64,000 bases of DNA. Source: Novosphingobium sp. (GTDB lineage: Bacteria > Pseudomonadota > Alphaproteobacteria > Sphingomonadales > Sphingomonadaceae). The notes beneath the pieces were generated by a model that saw only the letters and a program-made list of their open reading frames with translations, was not told where the DNA came from and did not search any database. Positions 8,550 to 17,324 of this stretch are shown piece after piece. A program made the position numbers and the translations under genes. Every line of letters starts with the position of its first letter. Position 1 is the first letter of the stretch. The stretch is taken from assembly GCF_024642085.1 (NCBI RefSeq), contig NZ_JAHEBV010000003.1:1-64000 (forward strand), written 5' to 3'.

Positions 8550-11078
8550 TCAGAACTCGACCGAGGCGGTCACCCCGTAGGTGGCCGGATCGCGGCGCAG
8601 CCCGGACACATAGTTCCGGCTCGGAGCGATCAACCGCAGCGCCTGGACGTAGCCGCGGTCATCGGTCAGGTTACGGCCCCAGAAGGCCAGCTTGTACTTG
8701 TCGTGCAGCGCGAAAGTAACGCGGGCATTGAGGATCCCTGCCGATGGCAATTCCGTGGCTGCAAATACCTGCGCACTGACCTGAGCTGCGGTCAGGCCAT
8801 TGGCATCCGCCGCACCCGTCCAGCAGTTGGCCAAAGTGCATTCGTTGCCCGAGAAGCTCGAGGTCCACGAATAGTCCACGTTGAACGTCGCTGACAGCGC
8901 CGAGCTCAGATTGGCTTCGTATTGGGCACCGAGGGCGAACTTTTTCTCGGGCAGCAGCACGAACCGTTCGCCGGTCCGGTCGCCGGTTGCGTCGCTGTAG
9001 GCGAGATACTTGGCCTTGTTGACCGAACCCGAAGCCGTCAAGGTGAACCCGGTGACTGGCCGGATCACGAGATCACCTTCAAGGCCATAATTGCGAACCG
9101 TCGCCGCATTGCCGACCAGTGTGTTGCTGACCGCGCCGGTGGTTACAATCGTGGTGCGTTGGGCGTTGCTGATCTGATTGTGATAACCGGCAAGCGTGAG
9201 GCGCACCCGGTTGTCGGCCAGCGATGCCTTCAGGCCGACTTCTTCTTCGATCACGGTTTCAGGCAGGAACGGCGTAAACTGCGCATCGTTGAAGGCGCGC
9301 AGGTTATGACCGCCGGAGCGATAGCCCTTGCTGACCTTGGCATAGATCAAGGTATGATCGGTAGGGGTGATGTCGATCCCGCCTGTCCAGGATACGGCGT
9401 TGAACTTCGCCGACTTGGTCACCGAACAATCGGTGGCTGGGTTGGCGCCAGTAATAATGCCCGCACCCGCAGCGTTGCACGGATCGAACAAGCCACCTGC
9501 AACGTAACCGGTCGGGTAAAGATTGCCGGCCAAGCCTTGTAACTGTCCGTTGAGGTTGGCGTTGGCACTGCGAAGGTCCAGAACCTTCTTGTCGTCCGAA
9601 TAGCGCAAGCCGCCGGTGAACGCGATCACGTCGTTCAGGTGCCAGTTGATCTGGCCGTACACACCGACTGAATCATTGTCGATGAACCCGAAGTTGCGGG
9701 TTGCGCGACCCGGCGCATTGTTGGTCGCGCCGGTCAGCGAATAGGACAGATCGTAGCCGTCTTCGTGGAAATACGTCGCCCCGATCACGTACTTGAAGTT
9801 ACCGCCCATTGCATCACCGGCAAGCTGCGCTTCTACCGACCATTGCTTCAGATCCTGAGTCAGTGAGGTCGCGTGGATCAGCGAGCTCGAACCGTCAAGA
9901 TCGATGAAGTTGTCGGTGTAGACCTTACGGGTTGCACCAATCAGTTTGAACGTGCCGAAGCTCAGATCGGTGGTGAATTTTGCGCTGTAAGTCGATGTAT
10001 TGGCATAGGTGTAAGGCGCGCGGCGCCGGACGATGCTGCCCGAGCAGTTAAGCGTCTGATTGGTGGCATAGCTGCAATCGAAAGCGTCGACCCCGACCGC
10101 ATTTGGGTTCGCAGCGTAGTAGGGGACATATTTGTTCACACCCGAGTTCAGGATGACCTGATCGCCGGCGCTGCCCGCCACGTTCGACTGGACCTTGTAG
10201 ATCAACTGGCGCGCCGGACCGTCGGAATTGTAGTCGTACCACTCACCCGACAACACAAGCTTGGTCGAGGGGCTGAACTCCACGAGCAATTTGACCCGGC
10301 CCTGGACTTCGTTCTTATCGTTGTAACGCTGGCCGTTGGGAACCACGACATTGGTTGCAGCCGCGGTGTTGTTGATGTTTCCTGCCGGATCGACCAGCCG
10401 GGTGCCATAAGCCCAGCCATCGCGTGAGCCGATCTTGATCGCACCGCGCAGCGCGATGTTGTTGCCGATCGGAACGTTGACGGCGCCCTCACCCGACAGT
10501 TCGTTGTAGCGCCCGTAAGTCATCGCGATCCGGCCCGACAGCTCGCGCGTGTTGGGATCGTTGCTGGTAATCACCAACGCGCCACCAGTGGTGTTGCGGC
10601 CGAACAGGGTTCCCTGCGGACCCTTGAGCACCTGCACGTTGGAAATATCGAGCAGGCCGGCATTCAGCCCGTATGCGCGGCCCCAATACACGTCATCGAC
10701 GTAGGTGCCGACCGACGGTTCGAGCGTTGCAAGGATATCGTTCTGAACCTGCCCGCGAATCGCCAGCGTAATGGCGGTGTTGTTGCCCGGCGCAGGCACG
10801 ATCGTGAAGCCTGGAGTGAACGTGGCGATGTCCGCAACCTTGGAAACGCTCTTCGTCTCGAGCTGCTCGCCCGAGAATGCCGTGATCGAGGTCGGAACGA
10901 CCATCGTGTTCTGAAGCTGCTTGGTGTTGCCGATAACCAGAATTTCGCCGTCTGCCGCAGCGGCATCGTCATCCGCAGGCGCAGCCTGCGCAAGCGCGGG
11001 GGTTGCAGTCGAAATCATGGCAACAAACGAAACGCCAGCCAAAACCTTGGCGACACGACGCGAAGCAATGCTCTTCAT
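8550..11078 (-). CDS. TonB-dependent outer-membrane receptor
   Basis: The product is 842 residues from the ATG at 11078, which follows GGGGAGGAG. This start gives a clear signal peptide (MKSIASRRVAKVL, hydrophobic core, cleavage near ALAQA at 31); the frame stays open upstream, but the leader there is not signal-like. A plug domain follows (about 50-160, with VLKGPQGTLFGRNTTGGAL), then a beta-barrel ending in aromatic-terminal SVEF. The receptor resembles the sphingomonad group used for hydrophobic organics rather than siderophores; specificity is inference. A cluster operator lies 47 bp upstream, placing uptake under the same control. Confidence 0.92.
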   Translation of the reverse strand: MKSIASRRVAKVLAGVSFVAMISTATPALAQAAPADDDAAAADGEILVIGNTKQLQNTMVVPTSITAFSGEQLETKSVSKVADIATFTPGFTIVPAPGNNTAITLAIRGQVQNDILATLEPSVGTYVDDVYWGRAYGLNAGLLDISNVQVLKGPQGTLFGRNTTGGALVITSNDPNTRELSGRIAMTYGRYNELSGEGAVNVPIGNNIALRGAIKIGSRDGWAYGTRLVDPAGNINNTAAATNVVVPNGQRYNDKNEVQGRVKLLVEFSPSTKLVLSGEWYDYNSDGPARQLIYKVQSNVAGSAGDQVILNSGVNKYVPYYAANPNAVGVDAFDCSYATNQTLNCSGSIVRRRAPYTYANTSTYSAKFTTDLSFGTFKLIGATRKVYTDNFIDLDGSSSLIHATSLTQDLKQWSVEAQLAGDAMGGNFKYVIGATYFHEDGYDLSYSLTGATNNAPGRATRNFGFIDNDSVGVYGQINWHLNDVIAFTGGLRYSDDKKVLDLRSANANLNGQLQGLAGNLYPTGYVAGGLFDPCNAAGAGIITGANPATDCSVTKSAKFNAVSWTGGIDITPTDHTLIYAKVSKGYRSGGHNLRAFNDAQFTPFLPETVIEEEVGLKASLADNRVRLTLAGYHNQISNAQRTTIVTTGAVSNTLVGNAATVRNYGLEGDLVIRPVTGFTLTASGSVNKAKYLAYSDATGDRTGERFVLLPEKKFALGAQYEANLSSALSATFNVDYSWTSSFSGNECTLANCWTGAADANGLTAAQVSAQVFAATELPSAGILNARVTFALHDKYKLAFWGRNLTDDRGYVQALRLIAPSRNYVSGLRRDPATYGVTASVEF

Positions 11079-11124
11079 CGATTTTCTCCTCCCCCGGGGC
11101 GGTGTTCGCCATTGCCGGTACGCG

Positions 11125-11140
11125 ACTTGTATAACTAGGT
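11125..11140 (+). promoter_or_regulatory. Cluster operator copy 3
   Basis: ACTTGTATAACTAGGT lies 47 bp upstream of the TonB-receptor ATG. It also supports the start chosen at 11078, because the longer open frame would place the operator inside the coding sequence. Confidence 0.75.
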
Positions 11141-11197
11141 CTACCAAGCGATACAAGAGGAGAAGTGGGGAGATCGACTAAATTGCCAAATGTGGCC

Positions 11198-12205
11198 TCA
11201 GGGCAACAGTGCAGTCAGGCGCGGAACGTCAGCTAGAGCTCGCAGCACGTCGTTGAGGTGCGTGCAGCCCAGGGTGCCAGGCAGAGCGCCGAGCACGGCG
11301 CTACGGAATTCCGCCATCGGTTGACCAATCATCCGCGACGCCTTGACCGACGCTCCCGGGCATTCGCGGTAAGGCAGGATCAAGGGCAAAGCCTGCAAGG
11401 CCTCTAACTGCCCGCTGGCTTCATCGACCTCTGCGTAGGCCCGGTACTCGTGGATCGCGGTGCGTCCGCCGTTGGGATTGCTGCCGCTGTCCTGAAAGCC
11501 CGCATCGATCTTGATGACGCCGTCTTCGCGCCACAGGTCAATGCGCCGGGCGCGGCGCTTCTGCGGGCCTTGCTGAAATGGCATCGGATGCCAGCCAACC
11601 GGGTCGTCAGGATTTTCGAGCGGCCCGACATCGGTGAACGACTGGTTGACATTGTCCGGTGTGCCGTCGTCCTTGAACGCACTGCCGCCGACCGTGAAGC
11701 CGGTGCAGATGTTGTCCATCTTGCCCTTGCGGCCCGCAGTGGATTGCTGCGCCGAACGCTGCGGCGCGCTGGCCCAGTCGCCGCGCCATTGCGACCAGAT
11801 CCAGCCCGCAACCAGGCTTGCGCCTGCATAGTCGTCAAGCAACTGGAACAGCGGAGAACCGCGTACGTCGCCCAATTTTTCTGCCAGAACCATCCGGCTT
11901 GCGCCCCCGGCCCGAACACCGACAAGTTCCTGCAGCCGGGGATGATCGGGCGAAGCTTCGATCGAAAGGATCTCCCGGATCGGAGAGGCCATTATGCGGA
12001 ACTGTGCAGTGGCCAGAACCTGCGGCTCAGCGCCGTCAGCCGGGGTCAGCAGATCGCGAGCGCGGCCGACCATCTCCCACGGCGCTCCGAACCCGTCTGG
12101 CCAGTCCGAATCAATCGAGGTGGTGCGGCGGATCGAGCCCGGCCGGCGCAACGGGGCATGACCCGCGCTTTGCCGGGCGAAAGGAAACTGCTGCGGCTGG
12201 TCCAC
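11198..12205 (-). CDS. DUF2889 domain protein
   Basis: The product is 335 residues, starting at GTG behind AAGGAG. The C-terminal signature GCTHLNDVLRALADVPRL (about 315-332) and the RRTTSID opening near residue 26 match DUF2889. No signal peptide or membrane segment is evident. The function of the family is unknown, though members recur in degradation clusters of sphingomonads and actinobacteria. It is the last gene of the minus-strand operon 16132-11198, 12 bp after an SDR gene. A cysteine and histidine in the C-terminal motif (CTHLND) could be functional. Confidence 0.75.
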   Translation of the reverse strand: MDQPQQFPFARQSAGHAPLRRPGSIRRTTSIDSDWPDGFGAPWEMVGRARDLLTPADGAEPQVLATAQFRIMASPIREILSIEASPDHPRLQELVGVRAGGASRMVLAEKLGDVRGSPLFQLLDDYAGASLVAGWIWSQWRGDWASAPQRSAQQSTAGRKGKMDNICTGFTVGGSAFKDDGTPDNVNQSFTDVGPLENPDDPVGWHPMPFQQGPQKRRARRIDLWREDGVIKIDAGFQDSGSNPNGGRTAIHEYRAYAEVDEASGQLEALQALPLILPYRECPGASVKASRMIGQPMAEFRSAVLGALPGTLGCTHLNDVLRALADVPRLTALLP

Positions 12206-12217
12206 GATCTTCGCTCC

Positions 12218-13012
12218 TTACTTCGGCGGCATCCGAATTGCGCCATCGAGACGAATGCACTGGCCGTTAAAGTAGGTGTTGCGCGCCAGTTCCAGAACCA
12301 GGCTGCCAAACTCTTCGGGCTTCCCCAGGCGCTTGGGAAACGGCACCGAAGCTTCAAGCCCGGCAAAGATCGCCGGTGCCTTGTCTTGCACGCCCAGCAT
12401 CGGCGGGGTGGCGAATATACCGGGTAGAATTGCATTCACCCTGATTCCGACATCCATCAGATCGCGCGCCATCGGCAGCACCATCGAATTGACCGCACCC
12501 TTGCCGCCCCCATAGGCAACTTGGCCGACCTGCCCGTCCTGCGATGCGGCTGACGAAGTCATGATGATCACGCCGCGCTCACCATCGTCGTTCAGCGCAT
12601 CGGAATTGGCCATGCCCAATGCGGCGATCGAGGCGATCCGGTAGCTTGCGGTAAAGATGCCGTCCGCAGCGCGGGCGATCATCTCGGTCGGGTTGCGTTT
12701 GTAGCCGCCGGTTTCCTTGTTAAACGAAATGGTCTTGCCGCCGCCGGTGACCATCGCGCAGTGAACCACAATGCGCTCCTGACCGTGTGCGGCGCGGGCT
12801 TTGGCATAGCCGGCCTCGACACTCTCTTCCGAGGTGATATCGACCTTGCAGAACAGGCCGCCGATCACTGCGGCGACCGCTTCGCCGGCCGCTTCGTTCA
12901 TGTCGAAAATCGCGACCTTAACCCCGGCTGCCGCCAGGGCTTCCGCGCTGGCTTGGCCCAGACCCGATGCTCCGCCGGTGACGACCGCTGCGGTGGAATT
13001 ATCGAACTTCAT
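12218..13012 (-). CDS. SDR-family dehydrogenase (HSD10-like 3-hydroxyacyl-CoA dehydrogenase)
   Basis: The product is 264 residues; ATG follows AAAGGAG. The NAD-binding motif TGGASGLG (12-19) is followed by an acidic residue at the end of beta-2 (FDMNE), favouring NAD. YGGGK is the YxxxK catalytic pair, with Ser in MTSSAAS. The NNAG motif is altered to HCAM. The overall layout resembles type-II 3-hydroxyacyl-CoA dehydrogenase (HSD17B10), which oxidises 3-hydroxyacyl-CoAs including steroid-derived ones; the exact substrate is inferred only from the cluster. Confidence 0.8.
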   Translation of the reverse strand: MKFDNSTAAVVTGGASGLGQASAEALAAAGVKVAIFDMNEAAGEAVAAVIGGLFCKVDITSEESVEAGYAKARAAHGQERIVVHCAMVTGGGKTISFNKETGGYKRNPTEMIARAADGIFTASYRIASIAALGMANSDALNDDGERGVIIMTSSAASQDGQVGQVAYGGGKGAVNSMVLPMARDLMDVGIRVNAILPGIFATPPMLGVQDKAPAIFAGLEASVPFPKRLGKPEEFGSLVLELARNTYFNGQCIRLDGAIRMPPK

Positions 13013-13035
13013 TTTCGTGCTCCTTTGAATGTCAT

Positions 13036-13848
13036 CTAATGTGTTTGCTGGGCCTTGAGGCGAGCTTGCAGCAGATCGCTGCGGCCGCTGGCCGGGGCGA
13101 TGGTCGATCCGCCATCGAGCTTGATCGTCGTGCCGGTAATATAGTCAGCCGATGGCGCAGCAAGGAACAGGCAGGCCCGCGCGACATCTGCCGGAGTTCC
13201 AGCGCGGCCGACCGGAACGGTCGCGCCGTATTGTGCCAACCCGTCCTCACCCAGCACCGCCAAGGCGCGAGCACTAGCTACCAGCCCCGGGTTGATCGCG
13301 TTGACGGTGATGCGCTCACCCACCACGTCGCAGGCCGCGCCGCGGACAAAGGCATCGAGCGCGGCTTTGGCCATGCCGTAAGCAGTCATATTGGCTACCA
13401 CGGAATAGGTCCCGTTGACCGAGCCGATTGCGATGAACCGACCGCCGCCGCTCGCTTGGGCAAGATGCGGCCGCCCCGCTTGCAGCAGCCACCAGGCTGC
13501 TTTGGCGATGCTGGCGAACCCTGCTTCCAAATCTTCGTCGCTGACTGCGCCAAGCCCGCCGTGCGCGATCTCCGCAGCGCAATGGACGATCACGTCGACC
13601 CCGCCGAACGCCGCGACCGTTGTCGCAACAAGTGCGTCGCATTGCGCATGGTCTTTAACGTCGAGCTGAAACGCCTGCGCATTCCCGCCAGCGTCGCGGA
13701 TCGCCGCCAATGCCTCCTCGGCATAGGACATGGTCCGCGCTCCGATCATGACCTTGGCACCGGCAGCGGCAAAGGCTTCGGCGATCCCACGCCCCAACCC
13801 GCGCCCGGCACCGGTTACGATCACGCGCGTCCCTGCAAACTCGCTCAC
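13036..13848 (-). CDS. SDR-family oxidoreductase
   Basis: The product is 270 residues, starting at GTG that overlaps the ligase stop (GTGA). TGAGRGLGRG is the Gly-rich motif (12-21), YGMAK the catalytic YxxxK and IAIGSVNG the Ser region. The NNAG motif is replaced by HCAA, as in the SDR gene next to it (HCAM), suggesting the two are related. It belongs to the operon 16132-11198 with a CoA ligase and two other SDRs. The redox step is unassigned. Confidence 0.8.
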   Translation of the reverse strand: MSEFAGTRVIVTGAGRGLGRGIAEAFAAAGAKVMIGARTMSYAEEALAAIRDAGGNAQAFQLDVKDHAQCDALVATTVAAFGGVDVIVHCAAEIAHGGLGAVSDEDLEAGFASIAKAAWWLLQAGRPHLAQASGGGRFIAIGSVNGTYSVVANMTAYGMAKAALDAFVRGAACDVVGERITVNAINPGLVASARALAVLGEDGLAQYGATVPVGRAGTPADVARACLFLAAPSADYITGTTIKLDGGSTIAPASGRSDLLQARLKAQQTH

Positions 13849-15368
13849 GCAGCTTGCTCCTCGAATAGGGCCACAAGTCCAGGTGCCGACGGCTTCATCG
13901 AAGGGGTGCGCGGAAAATCGGCGACGATCCGATAGTGGACCGGCACTTGATAGGCGATCAGCCGCTCCTTTAGGAAAGCCTTGAGGCTCTCGGGATCCGG
14001 TGCAGCAGCTCCATCACGCAAAATGATCGCCGCAGCCGGAACCGCGCCCAGCCGTTCGTCGGGAACGCCCACGACGGCTGCCTCCCGTATCGCCGGATGC
14101 TGGTGCAGCGCCTTGACCACATCGTCCGGGTGGACCTTGAAGCCGCCGCGAATGATCGCGTTGTCTGACCGGCCCCGAATGAACAGGAAGTTGTCAGGAT
14201 CGAGCACGGCGCGGTCGGTGGTGCGCAGCCATGCCTTGCCGCCAAGCCGGTAATCAGGACCAAGCTGATCCCCTTTCAGCTCGAGCAGACCTTCTTCGCC
14301 AAGCGGCACCTCGGCTCCGCTCTCCGGATCGACGACGCGGGCAGCTATATTGGCGTGAATCCGCCCGACCGACCCGTGTTTGGCCTGCCAATGCTGCTTG
14401 AATTCATCGAGCGTCCAGCCCGCGATGGCTCCTGCAAACTCGGTCGCGCCATAGTTGCCCAGGATCGGCACCCCGTATTTCTTATAGAACGCATCGACCA
14501 GCTCGGGCGCCAGCGGCGCTGTTCCGCTGATCATGGCTGACAGACTCGACAAGTCGGCCGGGTCGACATCGGCCTCGAGCAGCATCCGCACCGCCGACGG
14601 CACCGCCGGCGCAACCTTTGGCCGGTTGCGGCGCACTGCATCGAGCCAGGTTTCGACGCTGAACCGCTCAAGCAAGGTAATCTTGCGGCCCGCCATCAAT
14701 GCGCCGATGCAGCCGTAGATGCCGCCGATATGGGTCAGCGGATTCGCAACCATTGTGACGCCTGATCGCAATTGCGACTGATCGGCGAATTCGCGGCCGC
14801 GCTCGTAGCGAGTAAAGCCGGCGAAGCTTTCGTCAAAGGCTGCACGGGTCAGCGGGATACGTTTGGGCGCGCCGGTAGTGCCGCTGGTCAACATCTCGAT
14901 CGCCACACCCGGCGACATTTCGAGCGCACATTCCGGAATTTCGCGACCGGCAAGCAGCCGAACTCCTTCGAGCCGAGGGCCGATCACAATCACCGCGGTC
15001 CCGCCGCGGGCAAAAGATTCGGCAATACCGGGCCGGGCCACATCGGTTTCGTCGGCGATGATGACCGGCAGATTGAGGCCTTCGATATCTTCAAACAACT
15101 TGGCATCGGGGAGAACCGGATTGAGCGAAACGAGGCAGCGGTCGCTGGAAAGCACCGCCAGGATGGCGGCCACATGTCCGGGCCGGTTGCGTAGCATGAT
15201 CCCGGTTCGCGCTTCGGCGGGAAGCTGCATCGATTCGAGCGCGGCCTCGATTGCCCCGACGACGCGGGCAAGATCGCCCCAGCTGTAATCCTTGCCCTCG
15301 AAATCGATCTCCGCGCGGGCCGGATCGAGCGCCATGATTGCGAGTAGTTTCTCGGTGATTTGCGCCAT
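13845..15368 (-). CDS. Acyl-CoA synthetase (AMP-forming)
   Basis: The product is 507 residues from the ATG at 15368, which shares its A with the upstream SDR stop (TGATG). ANL-superfamily motifs are TSGTTGAPKRIPL (P-loop, about 165), NYGATE (about 300) and GRSDNAIIRGGFKVHPDDV (hinge, about 400). The C-terminal lid ends FPRTPSMKPSA, where the catalytic Lys would lie, although the usual NxxGK spacing is altered. It should activate a carboxylic acid to its CoA thioester. Two SDR genes flank it in the same operon. Confidence 0.85.
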   Translation of the reverse strand: MAQITEKLLAIMALDPARAEIDFEGKDYSWGDLARVVGAIEAALESMQLPAEARTGIMLRNRPGHVAAILAVLSSDRCLVSLNPVLPDAKLFEDIEGLNLPVIIADETDVARPGIAESFARGGTAVIVIGPRLEGVRLLAGREIPECALEMSPGVAIEMLTSGTTGAPKRIPLTRAAFDESFAGFTRYERGREFADQSQLRSGVTMVANPLTHIGGIYGCIGALMAGRKITLLERFSVETWLDAVRRNRPKVAPAVPSAVRMLLEADVDPADLSSLSAMISGTAPLAPELVDAFYKKYGVPILGNYGATEFAGAIAGWTLDEFKQHWQAKHGSVGRIHANIAARVVDPESGAEVPLGEEGLLELKGDQLGPDYRLGGKAWLRTTDRAVLDPDNFLFIRGRSDNAIIRGGFKVHPDDVVKALHQHPAIREAAVVGVPDERLGAVPAAAIILRDGAAAPDPESLKAFLKERLIAYQVPVHYRIVADFPRTPSMKPSAPGLVALFEEQAA

Positions 15369-16132
15369 CAGATTGCCAGACCTCCGGCTGCTTCGATAAT
15401 GTTGCCGGTTACCCAGCGCGCTTCCTCGCGGCACAGCATCAAGACCGCTCCGGCAATGTCTTCGGGCTGCCCCATCCGTCCCATCGGGGTAATCTTGGCA
15501 TTACCTTCGTCGAAGCCCGGGCGCTTGCGCAGCTCGGCAATAAAATCTGTTGCGACCGCGCCGGGCGCAATCAGATTGCAGGTGATCCCGCGCTTGGCCA
15601 GTTGAGTTGCGGTGGAAAAGGTCAGGCTCTGTAGGGCCCGTTTGGTCATCGCGTAACCTGCCGCGAAATGCTGCGCCAGCTTGCCAGAGATCGAGCCGAT
15701 GTTGACCACCCGGCCGCAATCGCGCAGCCGTGGCAAGGCAGCCTGGGTTACCAAGTATGGCCCCTTGGCATTGACCGCCATCATCTGGTCAAACAGGTCT
15801 TCCGAACCGCCCTTCAGGCTGGCGTCCTGACCGCCGCTGCCGACCCCGGCATTGTTGATCAGGATGTCGAGGTTTGGTGCCAGTCCGAAAGCCGAGTCGC
15901 ATTCGGCAAACATTCGCGCGATTGCCGCGCTGTCCGACACATCGGCTCTGATCGCGATAGCCTTGCCGCCTGCTGCGGCTACCTCGGCGACCAGCGCATC
16001 CGCCGCTGCATCTCCGCTGCGATAACTGAACGCCACACGCGCGCCTTCAGCAGCCAGCTGGCGAACGATCGCGGCACCGATCCCGCGCGCTCCGCCAGTG
16101 ACGAGCGCAGTTTTTCCATCAAGGCATCCCAT
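15368..16132 (-). CDS. SDR-family oxidoreductase
   Basis: The product is 254 residues. It has TGGARGIGAAI (12-22), NNAGVGSGG, Ser in NIGSISGK and catalytic YAMTK, so all SDR catalytic residues are intact. Beta-2 ends YRSGD rather than an acidic residue, which suggests NADP(H). It is the first gene of the minus-strand operon SDR-ligase-SDR-SDR-DUF2889 and sits 24 bp from a cluster operator. It resembles FabG-type 3-ketoacyl reductases. Confidence 0.85.
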   Translation of the reverse strand: MGCLDGKTALVTGGARGIGAAIVRQLAAEGARVAFSYRSGDAAADALVAEVAAAGGKAIAIRADVSDSAAIARMFAECDSAFGLAPNLDILINNAGVGSGGQDASLKGGSEDLFDQMMAVNAKGPYLVTQAALPRLRDCGRVVNIGSISGKLAQHFAAGYAMTKRALQSLTFSTATQLAKRGITCNLIAPGAVATDFIAELRKRPGFDEGNAKITPMGRMGQPEDIAGAVLMLCREEARWVTGNIIEAAGGLAI

Positions 16133-16156
16133 CCACCGATTGTGCAGACATATCTC

Positions 16157-16172
16157 ACCTAGTGCAATAACT
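16157..16172 (-). promoter_or_regulatory. Cluster operator copy 4
   Basis: On the minus strand this reads AGTTATTGCACTAGGT, matching 13 of 16 positions of the copy at 47282. It lies 25 bp upstream of the SDR gene starting at 16132. Confidence 0.6.
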
Positions 16173-16198
16173 CTTTCGCAGGGATGATCTCTTGGACT

Positions 16199-17260
16199 TC
16201 ACTTCCACGCTCTGAGCGCGCGCAGCATCCGTTCGAAGTGCTTCGGATTCCACACGTCCTGATCTTCGCCCCAGCCGATCTTGCCGTCAAAGTCCCAGCG
16301 CATCAGTTGATTGGTGCCATAACCAGCCTCGCTCATCCGGCTGACTGCGGTGCCTTCGGCAGTCATGGTCCGACCGGATGTGTCGACCAGTTCGACCTGC
16401 ATATGACTGCACCAGCCGGTTTGCGGATCACGGAATGCGCGCATCCGGCACTTCGCAGAATCGAGATTGCCGTATGTGCCATCGCACAACAGGTAACCGC
16501 CGTTCATCGGGCTCCAGCCCTCGACATCGCCGTCCTGCGACCGAACGAAACCGAGAAATCCGCTGCTGCCATCGGCATGGCCAAAAATGTACTGAATCCG
16601 CCCGCGCCCACGTTCACGTTCGATTTCGCGCCAGCGTGCGCCGCCAGGATGCCTGACCCGATCAAGATCGCTGGCGTAGCTCTGCTTGCGGCTTTGCGCG
16701 TAAGGCCCGCCGCGCGGGCCCCAGGTGCGGTCGCGCACGCTCCACGAATCGATCGCGATATCCTCGCCATCAAGCCGCATTGTGCCGACGATATGGCCAA
16801 GCTGATCGTAATGCGGGGTCGTAATGAACGGCGGCTCACCCGGTTCGAAGCGGCGCGGGGGATGCGCACCAGTGTGAACGAAATCGAGCGCGAAATCGCG
16901 GTCCCTGTCTTCATACTGCAGGTGATACTTCATTCCGGGCTCGAGCATCTTGAGGCTGTAACCGCCGCCGGGGAAAGTAATCTCGCGCAGGTCGGGATCG
17001 GCCGGCATCGCCGCCTCCTCGACCTTTCGGTAATAAGCCATGCGAGCCGGATCGTAACCGCGTTCATCCCAAGCGAATATCCGCCAGGTGCACGTCTGGC
17101 GATTGGGATAGTACGGGGTGTGGATCCAGCACCCGATCTTGCGGGCCGGCACATTGAATGACCACCAATTTGTCTCTGTCTCGTACGGATCGTCGGAGAG
17201 TTGATGGTAGCAATCATCCTCCGGCTTGAAGGCGTATATATCTTTGGCAGGTGTGATCAT
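16199..17260 (-). CDS. Lipocalin-like DUF7064/DUF7065 (CrtC-like) protein
   Basis: The product is 353 residues, soluble and without a signal peptide. The N-terminal half contains ETNWWSFNVPARKIGCWIH, and the second half SWSVRDRTWGPRGG and GYGTNQLMRWDFDGKIGWGE. This tryptophan-rich, double-lipocalin pattern resembles CrtC/AttH-like and DUF7064/7065 proteins. CrtC relatives hydrate isoprenoid double bonds, so a hydratase or ligand-binding role towards a hydrophobic intermediate is possible but unproven. It is monocistronic, with a cluster operator 37 bp upstream. Confidence 0.6.
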   Translation of the reverse strand: MITPAKDIYAFKPEDDCYHQLSDDPYETETNWWSFNVPARKIGCWIHTPYYPNRQTCTWRIFAWDERGYDPARMAYYRKVEEAAMPADPDLREITFPGGGYSLKMLEPGMKYHLQYEDRDRDFALDFVHTGAHPPRRFEPGEPPFITTPHYDQLGHIVGTMRLDGEDIAIDSWSVRDRTWGPRGGPYAQSRKQSYASDLDRVRHPGGARWREIERERGRGRIQYIFGHADGSSGFLGFVRSQDGDVEGWSPMNGGYLLCDGTYGNLDSAKCRMRAFRDPQTGWCSHMQVELVDTSGRTMTAEGTAVSRMSEAGYGTNQLMRWDFDGKIGWGEDQDVWNPKHFERMLRALRAWK

Positions 17261-17296
17261 CTGGCTCGCTTTCGGCTTAGACGAGCTTAATGGTAT

Positions 17297-17312
17297 ACCT
17301 GGTTATACAGGT
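17297..17312 (-). promoter_or_regulatory. Cluster operator copy 5
   Basis: On the minus strand this reads ACCTGTATAACCAGGT, one mismatch from the copy at 3655 and with perfect ACCT/AGGT arms. It lies 37 bp upstream of the lipocalin-like gene. Confidence 0.75.
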
Positions 17313-17324
17313 TTGAAAGCGCGT

